Assembly (NCBI GenBank): GCA_009763385.1
Contig: CM019823.1
Span: 45,012,222 to 45,076,221 of the forward strand
Direction of reading: 5' to 3'
Length of the DNA: 64,000 nt
Source of the DNA: Coix lacryma-jobi var. lacryma-jobi
Taxonomy: Eukaryota > Streptophyta > Magnoliopsida > Poales > Poaceae
The first letter of the stretch is position 1; each line of letters starts with the position of its first letter. The translations under genes were made by a program, and so were the position numbers. The notes beneath the pieces are model-generated. The model was not told where the DNA came from. It did not search any database and saw only the letters and a program-made list of their open reading frames with translations. Below, one piece after another: positions 8,007-20,148 of this stretch.

Positions 8007-11000
8007 TGAAACGTCCTAAATTTTCCACGAAGGGAAAATCCACAGAACGAGTTATAATATGACAAAACCAAGAACTGATCTTATCATATTATCATATATC
8101 AGTCGATATCACAGTCATACATCGTAAAAATTTACATAGTTATAAGCATTACATCATTGAGTATCACCTATTACAGAGTCTATTTTAGCGGAAGTCTATT
8201 GAGTGAAGGCTCCTCCTTCACAGACATCATCAAAGTTGTTGTAGCGCAGCATCGACCGGATCCTCCGAACCAAACTTGAGCGTAGTCACGAAACCTCCTA
8301 ATCCTTCTAGAGTCAGTACCTCTGAAGCAGGAAATCTGCACACCGCCAGATGTGTGCAGGCCATGGTCAGCACCGATGAGCTTTAGTGGAAAAGATAAAA
8401 CAAGGGATCTGGCGATCCTAAGATTTGGCTGTGGATTTGCATCCTAGCGCATGAGCAGTACTAAGTATAATAATGTTATCAAGTTTTAACACATTCCCAT
8501 ACACACACATTCACATCCATCCACCATATCCATATCCATCCCAATCATCACCACACCATCACCTCATCTCATCTCACACACTCAGTCGACAGAGGCCAGC
8601 TCCCTCCCAGCCTTGTCTCAACGGCCCGCAACCTCACACCAGGTTCACGGCCGGCACTCACATACCAGGGGGAGAAAAGAGAACTCTCACTAGTTGGAAA
8701 CAGGTCAGGGAAAAAGGTCCGCGGCCAACGAATTGACCAACGTATCGATCGATCAACCATACACTCTGCAGAGGTTCTACAATATCCACAAGATCGCCAT
8801 CATCAGCACCCCGGATGTGCCTAGGCGGATACCGGCCGCTTGCCAGCCTAGAGTAATGCCACCCTACCACTCAGCCCTGGATTCACCTCAAGTATGTCTG
8901 GGTGGCTAAGTTTGTGAAGTCACGATCCCTCTCCCGAAGGGGGAGCCGTGATCGTCTCGGAAGGGTGTGGGACTCTGATACCCGTACCTTCCTCGCACTC
9001 TCTCGCCTAGCAGTAATGGCATTACCCTACCAGGTAGTCCGACCGTCCCCATCCATAAGGAGCGAGTGGCTTGTAAAGGTATTTCCCCGTGGTCCAGATC
9101 CCGCACCAATCTAGGGTGACTAAGCCGGAATGTCTTCTCAAAGGTTTTCATTATATGTGCCACCACAGCACGCTCCTGATCTGGGCTCCACCAGCGGCTC
9201 ACACCCAGATCCACCTCAAGTCACCACTTAACCCACCACAGGTTTCACACCACAGGGGCATCCAGATATGCCCCACGGCAAGACTCGCACTAGGCTCGTC
9301 ATATATTCCGGCTCGGTCGACACAACCCTCACCCTCCACACACCCAAGTCACACACGCAACACGCTCACACATCACCAAGTCTGGCATCACCCGCCAAAC
9401 CATTCCCAAGGGTTCACCACCCGCATCACATCTCAGATATAATACGAAGTAGAGTTAATAATATAATGGTGAAACATGCAAGCAAGCAGGCGAGTAAGCA
9501 TGAATAAGTGAGCGAATGCGCAAAGCAGGGTATTGTGGTAGAGCGGCTTGCAATCAGGTAATAAAGGCTTGGGTAGTATCATGCATCATTATACTAGCAA
9601 AGGAATAAATATAAAGCACTAGCAAGTCTACATGTTTGCAATGTCTAATAGGATTCTCTAAAAGAGGGTGCTGCCATGACACCTGCGAAGTAGTCGTAGT
9701 CGTGGTTAATTATTCCTCATTGGTGTTCCATTAGCGAGGTCGTCTCCTCCTGAGTTGACTCCATGTCACAGTCCTTGTCGCCGTCCATGTCCCCTTGGTA
9801 TGATCGTATGCTACTCCACGAAATGACACACAGGCAAGAGAACACTCACACCATAATTGAAAAGACAACAGGACGCAGGAAGATCCATTATCACCAACGA
9901 GACATTAAAATATACAAGGTTTAGCCCTCTCGGTGGTTGTCCGATTTCCTCGGGCTAGGAATTAAGTGGTGGTTTGCAAGTTTAAGTCTTGGCCAAGCCA
10001 CCGGCTTTATGACATAGGTTTCAAACCAAGGCCTATCCTTAGCAAACACCACGGCTCACGTCCTTCGATTTGGTCGTCATTTACAAGGGCGTAAATCGGA
10101 GGACGGGCCTAACGAATAAAGTACGACGGAGTTCGGCTCTTGTAGCCTTATCCCAAAGATCAGTTGATCATAAGAACGATTAACATCATTGTGACTTGAC
10201 TCCAAAGTACCTTGGCTTGCCCGCTATGGCAAAAGCGGTAGCGCAAAAGGGTTGGAGGTCTACAATCCTCTCGATCCACACGACACAGTACGTCGGGAAC
10301 CAAGACTCAGGGTCACTAATAAGAGCGGGGTTAGCTCAGCACATCTATGCCATGTTCTCAGGCACATTTCTAGGGAAATGTGTTTAGGTGGTCGATCGAG
10401 TCGACGCGTGGGGTCCTGAATTACAACATAGACCATAGCTTTGCTAACAAAAGGAATAGCAAGAGTATAAACATATGCATAAGTCAAAGGCTCATTCTTT
10501 CCAACGCGCTCCTCATGGTAGAAGATGGGGTATTGGAAGGAGTGGCTCGGTATAAGAAGCAAGTGCGCAAACTACTCGTAGGGTACCCGACCGAGGTGCT
10601 CTGGCACTAAGTCATTTCTAGATTCGTAGCGGTGCGGTTGTCACCACGAGAATCGAGATATGCAGTGGTCAAAGGGATACAAGCATACAAGAGTTTGTGC
10701 ACGAAGAAACATAAGAGCGTAGCTCCATGGTCATAGCGAGATGTACTCGCGACCACAAGATACACTAACAAGGGTCGTGTTACATTCGGCATCACGGTCA
10801 TGGCGAGACGGGTCTCGCGATCGTCACGTCCGAACGAAGTACGATTCCCTTAGCCAACTTAAAGGCTCGACACATACAGACATCACACGAATATCCATCA
10901 AAACAACGATAAGAAACATAAGCGACACAATAACACGTTGAACCAAATAAGTGGAGTAGCACATTCCCATAGCATGAGATTGGATGGATCCTGTATCACA

Positions 11001-13629
11001 AGTGCATATACAGGTGGTCGTAAGAACGAGATAAAGCATGAGTTCGGATAGATAAATAAGAGACTTTCCAGGAGGGCTCGGTAAGTCGACTACAAGATAA
11101 TACGGGTTCCAAAGGGTCATGGTGGTGGCACATAGGGTCACGGGGTCTCCTCAACTGTCATACGCTACGGATTCCATCGGGGGCATCCTTTGGTCAAAGA
11201 TGAGAAGAGAATTACCTGGTCATCCAGCATGTCGACTAGGGTTCGTTCCCTTTGGTCTAAATACGTCGTGGTCATGGTTTCATCATGGGCATGCTTCCAG
11301 GGCGGTCAATAACACGTCGGTGTTCCTGGAACACCGAGGGTTCAACTTGGCTCGGGGCGGTCGTGTGTGTGTGCATGAGTGTCCCAAACGTCAGAAACGA
11401 TCTCGGTCTATGCGTTCGGTTTGGCAAGCAGGGTCAGGGGTTGGAAGAGAGGATCGTTTAGCTAACCATGTTTCTTCGTGTAATCATGGATGTCGTTGTT
11501 CGACGTTTAAGTCTTGACGTCGTGGTACCATCCACATAGCTCATCCTTTTTCCTTTGCACGTGGTGCACCTAGAGAGGAGAGGTTCGGTCGAAGATAATA
11601 ATAGATTGATACGAGATAACGAATTCGTTAATAGCGAGGACAAGTATCCGGCACGATGGCACGGGCAGGCATAGATGATTATCATGAATTCAATATTACA
11701 GGGATTAGTCAAAAGCTTGTGCAGGATATGAAAAGGGGTCTTCAGCGAAGTAGTGCCGTCAACCGAACAGGGGGTGTCTTGGCCGAACAGCGACGCGGTC
11801 TGGCCGAACAGGGACGACCGAAACGCTCTGGTGAAGGCATCGTGATCCCGTCGGCTTTCCTGCAACAGTGTTCATCACGGCACGAAGACCGGAACTCAGA
11901 CGATAGTGATCTCAGAAAGGAGGGATGGGGCTTCGTGGTTCATGGGGCTCACCCAGTGAAGAGCTCGTCGGCGGCCTTAGGTGTTGCGAACGGAACAGAC
12001 AGGATGGGTGACGTCGAGGCACAGCAGAGGCGGTCGCGGGCGCTTCTGCGTGCAGCAGCACAGGGCGGCTTCGGCCGTCTCGGAGTCGAGCACGGCCAAC
12101 GCCGTGGCTTGGTTGAAGGTGAGCTGGGGTTGCGGCGAGGTTGTCATGTGCCCGAGGCGAGGAGGCTCGGGGACGGAGGGCGATGCAGCGGCTTGCGGCC
12201 GGTGGTGCGGTCGTGGTTCGATGACGGTGAGCGCGACGTGCTCGGCCGGGGGTAGTTCCAGGGCGATGGAGTAGCCGACGTCGCGGAGGTGGACGTGGCC
12301 ACGGCGGATCGACGAGTCGCGGTGGTGGCGTTGCCGGCGCGGGCGTCGCTGCGGCCACGGCGAGAACTCGACGTCGGGGAGGAGCGTGGCGAAGTAGCAA
12401 CACGTCGGAGTGGTCGGAGAGGACGACCGAGGCGGAGATGGAGCTCGTGGTCAGCCGGAGGAGGTCGGTAGTTGGCGCGGGAGGCTGAGGCACGGCTGGG
12501 CGATGTTGTGGCGCTTGTCGAGGTCGGCGTCGCGGCTGTTGCGGAGTGGGTGCTCGACGTGGTCGATGGAGGTCGTGGCGCTGTCACGACGTCGAAGAGC
12601 GCGGCGAGGCAGGACGCGTGGTGGTGGCTTGGTGCGCGGCTCCGGGCGACGTCGTAGTCGTAGCCACGGCGAGGTGCTGGTGCGGCTCTAGCCAGCGGTG
12701 CCGCGAGGTGGAGAAGAGAGGAGGGGTGGCGGCGCGGGCGCTTGGGTCGCGGGCGCGTGGGCTTGGGGAAAAGGAGAGAGGAGGCGCGCGCGCACAGAGC
12801 TTGGCTTGGGGAAGAAGAAGAAGAGAAGAAGCAGAGGGCGGCTTCTGTGCGAGGGAGCGGGCAAGCGTGGTAGGTGGCGTCGGACATGGGAGCGCGGTTG
12901 TTGGGCCAAGTGGCTGCCGCGCGCGTGATGCTGGCGCCTGGCGGCGGCGGCGGTAGCTCCAGGGAGCGGTTGCTCCCTAGGGTTGCAAGGGTGCGGCTGT
13001 GACCTGGGCCAGCTGGGCCGCGAGCGCAAGCAGGCCGGTGGAGAGGGGGGCGAGCGGCTGCTGGGCCCGTGCAACTGAGCCAGGGGGCGCCGTGCGGGCC
13101 AAGTGAGGAGGGGAAAGGAGAGAGAGAGAGGGAGAAAGGAGAGAGGGAGGAGTTGGGCTGGCTCGGTGGTTTCGGCCCAAAAGGAGAAAAGAGATTTGTC
13201 ATTTGATTTAGAGGGATTTCGGAAAGGTTTGAATGGGACTCGAAGGTGAATTCGTCTAGATTTCAAATAGGGTTCTTGACGAATTCGTAGAGAAGTTGTG
13301 GAAAGAATTCTGAATGGAATTCACATGAAGGATCTGAGAAGATTTTCGAAGGAGGTTTAAGTCGAATTTTCCGAAGGATGGTCATAAAAGAAGGTCGGGG
13401 TTCGCTGAGCGAAACTCGAGATAATCCCAAGAGTAATAAATGGATGTTGCTATGGTCATGTGCTCTCTAATATAAGACTGTTGCAAAAGGAATCTTCGGC
13501 AAACTCCTACAAGCAATACTATATGAATGCGACAATTTATTTATAAATTGTTTCCGGTTCAGCTAGCAACTACATGCTCCACATAATCACAGAAAAATTT
13601 TAAATAGTCCGAATTTTTGGGTTGTTACA
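8007..13629 (-). repeat. Solo LTR B (about 5.6 kb, Tekay-like), TSD CTCCT
   Basis: On the minus strand it begins TGTAACAACCC (13629) and ends GGACGTTTCA (8007). The 5-bp direct repeat CTCCT flanks it (8002-8006 and 13630-13634), and removing it restores the open frame of the Gypsy A ORF. I see no primer binding site, polypurine tract or gag/pol domain inside, and no internal terminal repeat, so it is best read as one very long solo LTR or a LARD-type remnant. A TATAAATA lies near 13540 on the minus strand. The interval 12150-13270 is GC-rich and carries long but low-complexity open frames that I do not count as genes. A U5 stretch with TTACAGAG...GCGGAAG resembles Gypsy A. Confidence 0.82.
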
Positions 13630-14169
13630 CTCCTCGTCCTCGTCTTCGGCGTGGATGTCCTCGGCAGGTTCAATCTCCTCGTTCATGCCCGACTCCTGCT
13701 CCACGTCCGGCTCTTCCACTATTCCGTCCTCCGGGTCCTCGACAACCGGGGGAACCACGGGGTGGAGTTGGTTGTACAGCTGGTGTACCTCCTCATGAAG
13801 CATATCATTGAACTGTTCAATCTGAGTTGTGTACTGCCGCAGTCCGTGAACCTCGGCTCTGGTGACGTCCTTGCGAATCCAAGTGGCATCGCGCTGCTGG
13901 ATGGCGCGAATCACGTTCCGGTTGGCCTGCTCCAGGGAGGCTCGGGCCTCATAGAACTCCAGACGTGAGTGGTAGAAGTCATGCTCCAAGTTCTCCAGCT
14001 CAGCCTTCAGATTCTTGATCTCCTCCTTTAGGTGTTTGCGGGTGCGACGGGGAAAGCGACGACCGTTGGAGGCTTCGCCAGTCTCCTCTCCAGAGCGTGG
14101 TGCCAGTTGGTGGCGTGGCACACCATTGGGTCCAGTCGACTTGCGAGCAGTCAGCTTGATACGAGCCAT
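13630..14169 (-). CDS. Gypsy A ORF with histone H3 N-tail mimic, coiled coil and acidic tail (main segment)
   Basis: The ATG is at 14167-14169, 320 bp after the primer binding site. The protein starts MARIKLTARKSTGPNGVPR followed by HQLAPR. Histone H3 starts [23 protein letters not shown], so Lys4, Arg8, Lys9, Ser10, Thr11, Gly12, Pro16, Arg17, Gln19, Leu20 and Ala21 are shared with one inserted residue. Basic linker residues 25-50 (RRFPRRTRKH) follow. Then comes a predicted coiled coil at about 50-130 (LKEEIKNLKAELENLEHDF; HEEVHQLYNQLH), and an acidic, Pro-containing tail from about 140. The segment ends at the solo LTR B insertion and continues at 8001-7939, 200 residues in all. It sits where Tekay elements begin their coding region, ahead of gag. 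I do not know a characterised family for it, and any chromatin role is inference. Confidence 0.8.
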
Positions 14170-14490
14170 GTCTGGATAAGGTAAGCGGGATGAGGAGTAA
14201 AAAGGCTAGCAAGAAAAGGTAAAGGCATACTATCCCAACGAGCTTAGAGAGGAAGTTATTATATTAACTTAAGTGATTATGACATGATGCATGATTCGTT
14301 TCTACGGAACAAGGCAATGTAATAAATAAACAAGGTACTTAGGGCTTAAAACATGTTGTCTCGCTATCTAGTGTTGCCACACACAAGACAAGATGAGAAA
14401 AGCAGTTTGGACCCAAAATAGCCAAGTTTAGTTTGTTTGGACTCAAAGATCTTTTGAAGTTTTCGCAAGAACACTGCAACGTTATAGTGA

Positions 14491-14505
14491 GATGCTCCGA
14501 TACCA
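14491..14505 (-). other. Primer binding site of Gypsy A
   Basis: Read on the minus strand, TGGTATCGGAGCATC lies three bases after the LTR end. It matches the plant initiator tRNA-Met binding sequence TGGTATCAGAGC with one mismatch. Confidence 0.85.
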
Positions 14506-14508
14506 CTC

Positions 14509-17500
14509 TGTGGCGGAACGATCCTAATCCCATGGCCCACAGGTCCCCGTCAGCCTCTGACAGCCGAACCTATGTTCCACGTGACCAAGACAGTTTGTCA
14601 CCGGGCTGCATCAGCGCCCATCGTCCGCAGGATCATCTCACCTTTCGGTTACAGCACTGGATACTTTTACAAATAACATCGGAATACAGAGCGGAAGACT
14701 TAAATAACATTAGTTTTACAAATCGAGGTTCCAAATAAGATTAAAGGTGCAGTTATTACAAAACAAGTTCGGGTAATAGAAATAGGCAACGTAGCGGAGA
14801 ACAACAAAATAGAGATACTCATGATCACCCAGCCCGAGGGTGTACACTTTATTCTTCGGCCTCATCGGCCTCTTCCTGGACGATAGTCATGCAGCAGGGC
14901 GCAAGACACATCGGGGACTCAGTCATACCTGCAGCATGGGTAACAAACCCTGAGTACTGGGGTACTCAACAAGACTTACCCGACTAAAGAAAAAGGAAGA
15001 AGACTCAGGGATGAGAGGCTTAGGGTAGTCAAGGTAAGGCTTAAGCAAGATCAAGTATTTTGCAGAAAAGCATTTTGTAAACCTTGTTCTATTTTTGGAA
15101 AGATTCAAGCATTTCTCAATTCTTCATAGTTCATGATTCATTTTATTTCCAAACAGACCTAGTTGAGAACCACTCTCCGTTGATAGTCAGTGACCAAGTC
15201 TCCATAACCGAGGAGCAACGTTAATCCGGATAAATAATACTCAGCTGAGGATCCCTATTCACACTGCATATGTAGCACCCAAGCTTGCATATGCCAACTC
15301 GTTTACCACGATTCCTCCAAGATTGGACCGGTCCTACGCCACCCGGAAGTACAGTACACCACTCATATCCAGGCACGACGACCACGTGGGTACAAGCTAC
15401 TTCCGCCATCTCGCCACTCCCAGTGCGCGGTTGTCGGTCCCAATTAAGGAGTCCTCGGAGCCAGAGCTTTCCGAGGTATGCGAATAGTTGCAAGTCTTGG
15501 CCAGCAGGCCCCATACGGATGGTCCCTAATTTTTCTGCCAGAACCATACCTCGGTTATATCTCACCCAAGCGTAATAGTCCTGTCAGTTTTTCAACCCTG
15601 TCCCGGTCGGTGTCAACTGTTGAGTCCCGGACTACAACATGACGACACCGTACGCTCGGACAACCTCTCCTCACAATTGACTAGGTACGGATCAGATACT
15701 TAGCCAATGGTCGGGGAGTAAAGCCGAATTCCCATAAAAATTCTTTAAGTGATCACACTTTTGAAATTTGCATTTTATTGTAAATCTATTATATAGCATC
15801 ACTAAGTATTTTGCAAATAATTTTTAAACAGGGCGGAGTATTTGCCGGTGGAGGTAAATAGTGCAGACAATAGGTCATCACACAACTCCTATAACCTAAT
15901 GCAGTAGTTTAACTCAAAGGCATTTTAGGTAAACTTTTATAAAAACAAGGAAGGGTTAAAATGCACCGGGGCTTGCCTTGAAGAGCAAAAAGGACAGGCT
16001 CGGGGTCGGCAGTGCAGGTGTCGGAGCTCGGGGTCGCCTCGGGGGTAGGTTCGTCAGCGGCTGCCTCGACTTTGATGCCTTCTCCTTCAGACACTACACA
16101 TATGCAATGATGTATGCTTATGAAGATGCTGACAAGAACAAGAGACTTGCTAAAGCGCAGGACAATTCCACTGATTCTAGAATACAACTTGGGTGGGGGT
16201 CTATGAACAGCAAACAATCCAAAACCACATCATAGGGCATTCAAAGGAATTCTAAATATTTTTTTCTATTTTTCCTATTTAATTAAAAGGTCACTTTATG
16301 CAGTTGCTCCAAAATTTACCAAATTAATCCCATGGGTTCATTAAGGTATAAATAGATGACAAAACAAATTTCATAATTTTTGGAGATCATTAAGGTGCTT
16401 AATAAAAATCAAACATTTAATTAACAAAAGGCACTATTTAACAATTAAAATAAAAGCCCAAAAAATCAACTTGCTCCAAAAGGCCTCAAAATTCTACTCG
16501 AGACTAAACATGACATAACTAGCACATAAAAATTTATCTCATGATTTGTGGAGCTACACATGATTTTCTAAAAATCTAAAACCATCCATTTCTTAATTAA
16601 AAGAAGGATTTTTCATTTTCCAATTTTTGCAGAAAAGTAGGGTTTCTTATTTTTCTAAAATACTACACAGTGCAAGGAGCATACCACATTTTTCTCAGGA
16701 TTTAAGGAGCGACAGATTAATTCTCACAAAAAAGAGAAAACAGAACACTATTCACATTTTTTTTAAAAAAGAAAAGGAGCACTGTGCTTCTTCCCCGCGG
16801 GCTCGGCGCGCTCGCCGGCGAGAGCGCGCGGCGGACCGGCCGCTCGGGCCTCGCGCTGGGAAAGCAGAGGGTGGGGGAAGCTTCGCGGGCTCACCGGGGG
16901 TCGGGAACGCGGAACGGCGAGGCGGTGCAAGGGTCGGAGGAGGGAGTTCGACGGCGGCGGTGCTTCGGCGGAGCTCTTCGGCGGCGAGCAAGCGTTCCGG
17001 CGGCTCTGTCCATCAAAAGGGATCACCGATGTGCGGTTAGGAGCGCACCGAGGTGAGGAAAAGAGGACGGGGGTCGGAGGGACGGGAGGAATACTCACGG
17101 CGACGAATTTCGCCCCACACCGCGACGGGGCCGTTCGCCGGAGTCGGGGACGGATCGCTTGCGCCGGCGATGGAGGGGCGGAGGGGTGAAATTGGTTGCT
17201 CGGGAAGGTGGAGAAGCTCAAGGCGAAGGTGATGGGGTGCTCAGCGGGCTCCGGGGCGGTCCGGTGGCTTGGATTGGCGAGGTGGCGCCGATGGCGGAAA
17301 AACGGCGGAGGCTCGACGGCTTTTATAGCCGCGGGGGTGGTGCCGGGGTCCGGTCAACGGGGCGGGGAGCGATCATGCGGCATTAGCGGAGGTAGGGGCA
17401 GGGTAGGGCAGCTCGACGTGGGCGGGGAGCTCGCGCGCGGCGCGGCGGCTTGCCGGTGGCCGGCAGCTGCCCGCTGTCCGCGGCCGAGGGGAAAGAGGAG

Positions 17501-18315
17501 GAGGGTAGGGGACGGGCGAGGCGGAGGTAGGGGCCGGGGAGCTTGCGCGCTAGCGCTGGCGGCGCACGACACGGGCGCGGGTCAGCCGGTCGGCGTGGCC
17601 GGCGCTCTGCCGCCGGCGGCCGGCCCCCCTGCTTTAAAGCTTGTGCACAGTGACGTCACCTTCCTCCTTTTTCTGAATTTTCAAAATTACTCCCAAAATT
17701 TGAACTACACAAAGAAAACTCAAAATACCGAAGTTGCTTAAAATTTTGAGATCTACAACTTTGCCAATATAAACTTTTTCTGAAACTCAATAGTTTTTGA
17801 GATAATTTTGAAAACTGAAAAGGGGACAAAATTGAAGTTTGAAAGAATTTGTAATTACTTCTGATTTTGTATTGAAACTTGAAAATCTGCAAACACCAAA
17901 GTTGTTCCTTATTGCAAGATCTACAACTTTTCTTATTGGGCCAACTTCAAATTTTGAATAGTTTTTGATTTAGAAAAAGAGGGGTAAAACTAGAGTTTGG
18001 AAATTTAGGGTTTTTCAAAAGGAATTTAAATTCTATTCCTGATTTTGAACTTTGATCAACACAACAAAACATCAAGACACTCAACTGAACAAGATTCACA
18101 CAAAGCTAGACATAGAGATGAAATTACCATTTTGCCCTTATAGGAGGATTTGGGCCTTTAGGGTTTTTGAAAAAAAAACCACTACACAAGCCACCTCAGA
18201 AAAAGGTAAATGCAAAACAAGTATTAGGCAAACATAAATGCATGGCAAGGATGATTAATGACTAAAGATGATGACATGTCAGGTTAATTACATATTAATC
18301 ACCAGAGGTGTTACA
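14509..18315 (-). repeat. Gypsy A 5' LTR (about 3.8 kb)
   Basis: The minus-strand start is TGTAACACCTC at 18315 and the end is CGTTCCGCCACA at 14509, giving TG...CA termini next to the primer binding site. A clean TATA box (GGCTATAAAAGCC, minus strand, about 17319-17330) puts U3 at roughly 18315-17300 and a long R/U5 leader after it. The leader from about 17290 to 16780 is very GC-rich and holds low-complexity frames that look like shadows. The U5 part shares a ...ACAGAGCGGAAG... stretch with solo LTR B. The second LTR of this element is outside the window. Confidence 0.82.
17319..17330 (-). promoter_or_regulatory. TATA box of Gypsy A LTR
   Basis: The minus strand reads GCTATAAAAGCC in a GC-rich setting, about 1.0 kb from the LTR start. 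It is a good match to a plant TATA box. Confidence 0.65.
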
Positions 18316-18660
18316 ACTGCCGCTCTGGGAGCGGCACTGCCGGGGCCCGGCACTGCCGCGCAGGCAGGCCAGATCTGAGCCAAGGAACACCACATCCATC
18401 ATCTCTACCACTTCCCTATCATCTACAAACCCTTCTACAACCTCTAAATACAATACCCATGGCGCATTTTACAAATCGGGAAAAACTTAGGGTTTGGGAT
18501 TTTGAACCTTCACCTTGAGAGGAAGGAGAAGGAAGGAGACCCTTGGAGAAAAGGACGACGGTGCAGCACCGAAGGAGATCCCCGAGCAGCACTACCGGAG
18601 GCCGGAGTTGCCGGAGAGGACCGTCGGTGGAGAGGGAGTCGGCGGTCGCCTCCAAGTCGC

Positions 18661-18699
<39 letters not shown>

Positions 18700-19107
18700 C
18701 ACGGGCTGCGGTGAAAGGATGAGGGAGAGAGAGGGTGAAACCGTAGGGTAAGAATAGAAGATATTTTTCCCTTCGGTCCCACACAGCAACAGATCGATTC
18801 CTGCTGAATCGATAAGTCGCGGCACTACCGCGCCTATCGCGGCACTGCCAGGGCCCGGCACTACCGCGCCTGGCCCGGCACTGCCGGACAGTTACCAGCA
18901 GAGAGATTTATTCTCTAAGTTACTACAACTCATTCTTGGAGTGGACAAGTACTACTTGCATGTTATGACCAGTGACAAGTAATCAATTCAGAACAATGGT
19001 CATTCCAAGCAAGTTTCTTTCACAAAGGTTTTGAAACACAATGTATGAAAGTTTTGAAATTGGTTTTACCTAGGTCAAACTAGTTGATCAATCAAGCATG
19101 CTAGGTT
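18316..19107 (-). other. Copia D 3' non-coding region
   Basis: No gene is convincing here. Two clusters of CGGCACTGCCG words (18316-18362 and 18817-18895) resemble the two clusters of the 5' LTR, and AAGTCGCGGCA-type flanks recur. However, I cannot align the rest with the LTR at 25356-26633, and no LTR terminus is visible, so I call it internal 3' region rather than the 3' LTR. It also contains a (GA)n microsatellite. Confidence 0.55.
18663..18695. repeat. (GA)n microsatellite
   Basis: An uninterrupted GA run of about 16 repeats ending in GGGG. Confidence 0.95.
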
Positions 19108-20148
19108 TCAAACCACGTTACGAGAGTCAAGTATATTTAGTTCACTCCTTAAGGCACAAAACCTTGACTCATCTAGAGGCTTAGTGAAGATATCGGCTAG
19201 TTGTTTGTCGGTGCTCACATGTCTAATGGCGATATCTCTTTTGATTTCATGATCTCTCAAGAAGTGATGTCGGATGTCTATATGTTTGGTTCTTGAGTGA
19301 CTCACTGGGTTGTTTGCAAGTTTTATGGCACTTTCATTGTCACACAAGAGTGGGATATGAGTAAAGTTACATCCGAAGTCACGAAGGGTTTGCCTCATCC
19401 AGAGTAGTTGCGCACAACATGCACCTGCAGCAACATACTCGGCCTCGGCTGTGGATAGGGCTACACAATTTTGCTTTTTAGAACCCCAAGACACTAAGGA
19501 GCATCCAAGGAATTGACATGTCCCCGAAGTGCTTTTTCGATCTACTTTACAACCGGCATAATCGGAATCCGAATAGCCAAGTAGTTCGAACTTGGAGCCC
19601 TTAGGATACCACAAGCCAAGGTTTGGTGTGTGAACTAGATATCTCAAGATTCTCTTAACGGCCACTAGGTGACACTCTTTCGGGTTAGCTTGAAATCTAG
19701 CACACATGCACACACTAAGCATAATATCGGGCCTAGATGCACATAAGTAGAGTAGAGAGCCGATCATGGAGCGATATACCTTAATGTCCACGGCTTTCCC
19801 TTCTACGTTGAGATCAAGATGCCCATTGGTTGGCATGGGAGTTTTGATAGGCTTGGCGTTCACCATGTCAAACTTCCTCAACATATCATGGGTGTACTTG
19901 GTTTGACAAAGAAAAGTCCCTTCCTTCAATTGCTTGATTTGAAAACCAAGGAAGAACTTAAGCTCACCCATCATAGACATCTCAAATCTCTTAGTCATGA
20001 TCCTACTAAACTCATCACAAAAAGATTTGTTAGTACTACCAAATATTATGTCATCGACATATATTTGGCACACAAAGATATCTCCATTGACTTTATGAGT
20101 GAAGAGAGTAGGATCGGCTTTGCCTATTTCAAAGCCTTGTTTGAGCAA
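19108..20148 (-). CDS. pol: Copia D pol, C-terminal part (end of RT, RNase H), frameshifted from its N-terminal part
   Basis: 346 codons from MLKQGFEIGKADPTLF to the stop. It contains the RT catalytic box CQIYVDDIIFGS with YVDD intact, the FFLGFQIKQ motif, and the SLLYLCASRPDI block. The RNase H follows, with LGYSDSDYAGCKVDRKSTSG, STAEAEYVAAGACCAQ and the terminal KHIDIRHHFLRDH and LADIFTKPLDE motifs. It is one gene with 20124-22409. A single extra base in a T run at about 20146-20149 (minus strand) shifts the frame between KEF and LLKQG, so both parts overlap by 25 bases in different frames. Without that indel, pol would be continuous. Confidence 0.93.
   Translation of the reverse strand: MLKQGFEIGKADPTLFTHKVNGDIFVCQIYVDDIIFGSTNKSFCDEFSRIMTKRFEMSMMGELKFFLGFQIKQLKEGTFLCQTKYTHDMLRKFDMVNAKPIKTPMPTNGHLDLNVEGKAVDIKVYRSMIGSLLYLCASRPDIMLSVCMCARFQANPKECHLVAVKRILRYLVHTPNLGLWYPKGSKFELLGYSDSDYAGCKVDRKSTSGTCQFLGCSLVSWGSKKQNCVALSTAEAEYVAAGACCAQLLWMRQTLRDFGCNFTHIPLLCDNESAIKLANNPVSHSRTKHIDIRHHFLRDHEIKRDIAIRHVSTDKQLADIFTKPLDESRFCALRSELNILDSRNVV

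Larger units (their letters stand above)
7212..18315 (-). mobile_element. Gypsy A: Tekay-type Ty3-gypsy retrotransposon, 3' part outside window
   Basis: Read on the minus strand: a 3.8-kb LTR starting TGTAACACC (18315 down to 14509), a tRNA-Met-type primer binding site (14491-14505), an H3-mimic ORF, then gag, which is cut by Copia C at 7212. Solo LTR B is inserted within the H3-mimic ORF. The gag sequence (FTETRPPIFTKAEEPLEADDW) is typical of Tekay/Del chromoviruses. The element sits in Copia D; the TSD candidate on its right is ACTGC (18316-18320). Protease, RT and integrase lie beyond the window. Confidence 0.85.

Noticed and set aside
8965..8979. Possible primer binding site in solo LTR B (complement GGGTATCAGAGTCC)
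   Set aside because: Lacks the required TGG start and is not next to an LTR edge.
12144..13266. Long Pro/Ser/Arg-rich open frames (up to 352 codons) inside solo LTR B
   Set aside because: A GC-rich LTR leader with low-complexity translation and overlapping open frames on both strands; no recognisable domain.
16763..17741. Open frames of 150-180 codons in the Gypsy A LTR
   Set aside because: Composition-driven shadows of a GC-rich R/U5 region just downstream of the LTR TATA box.
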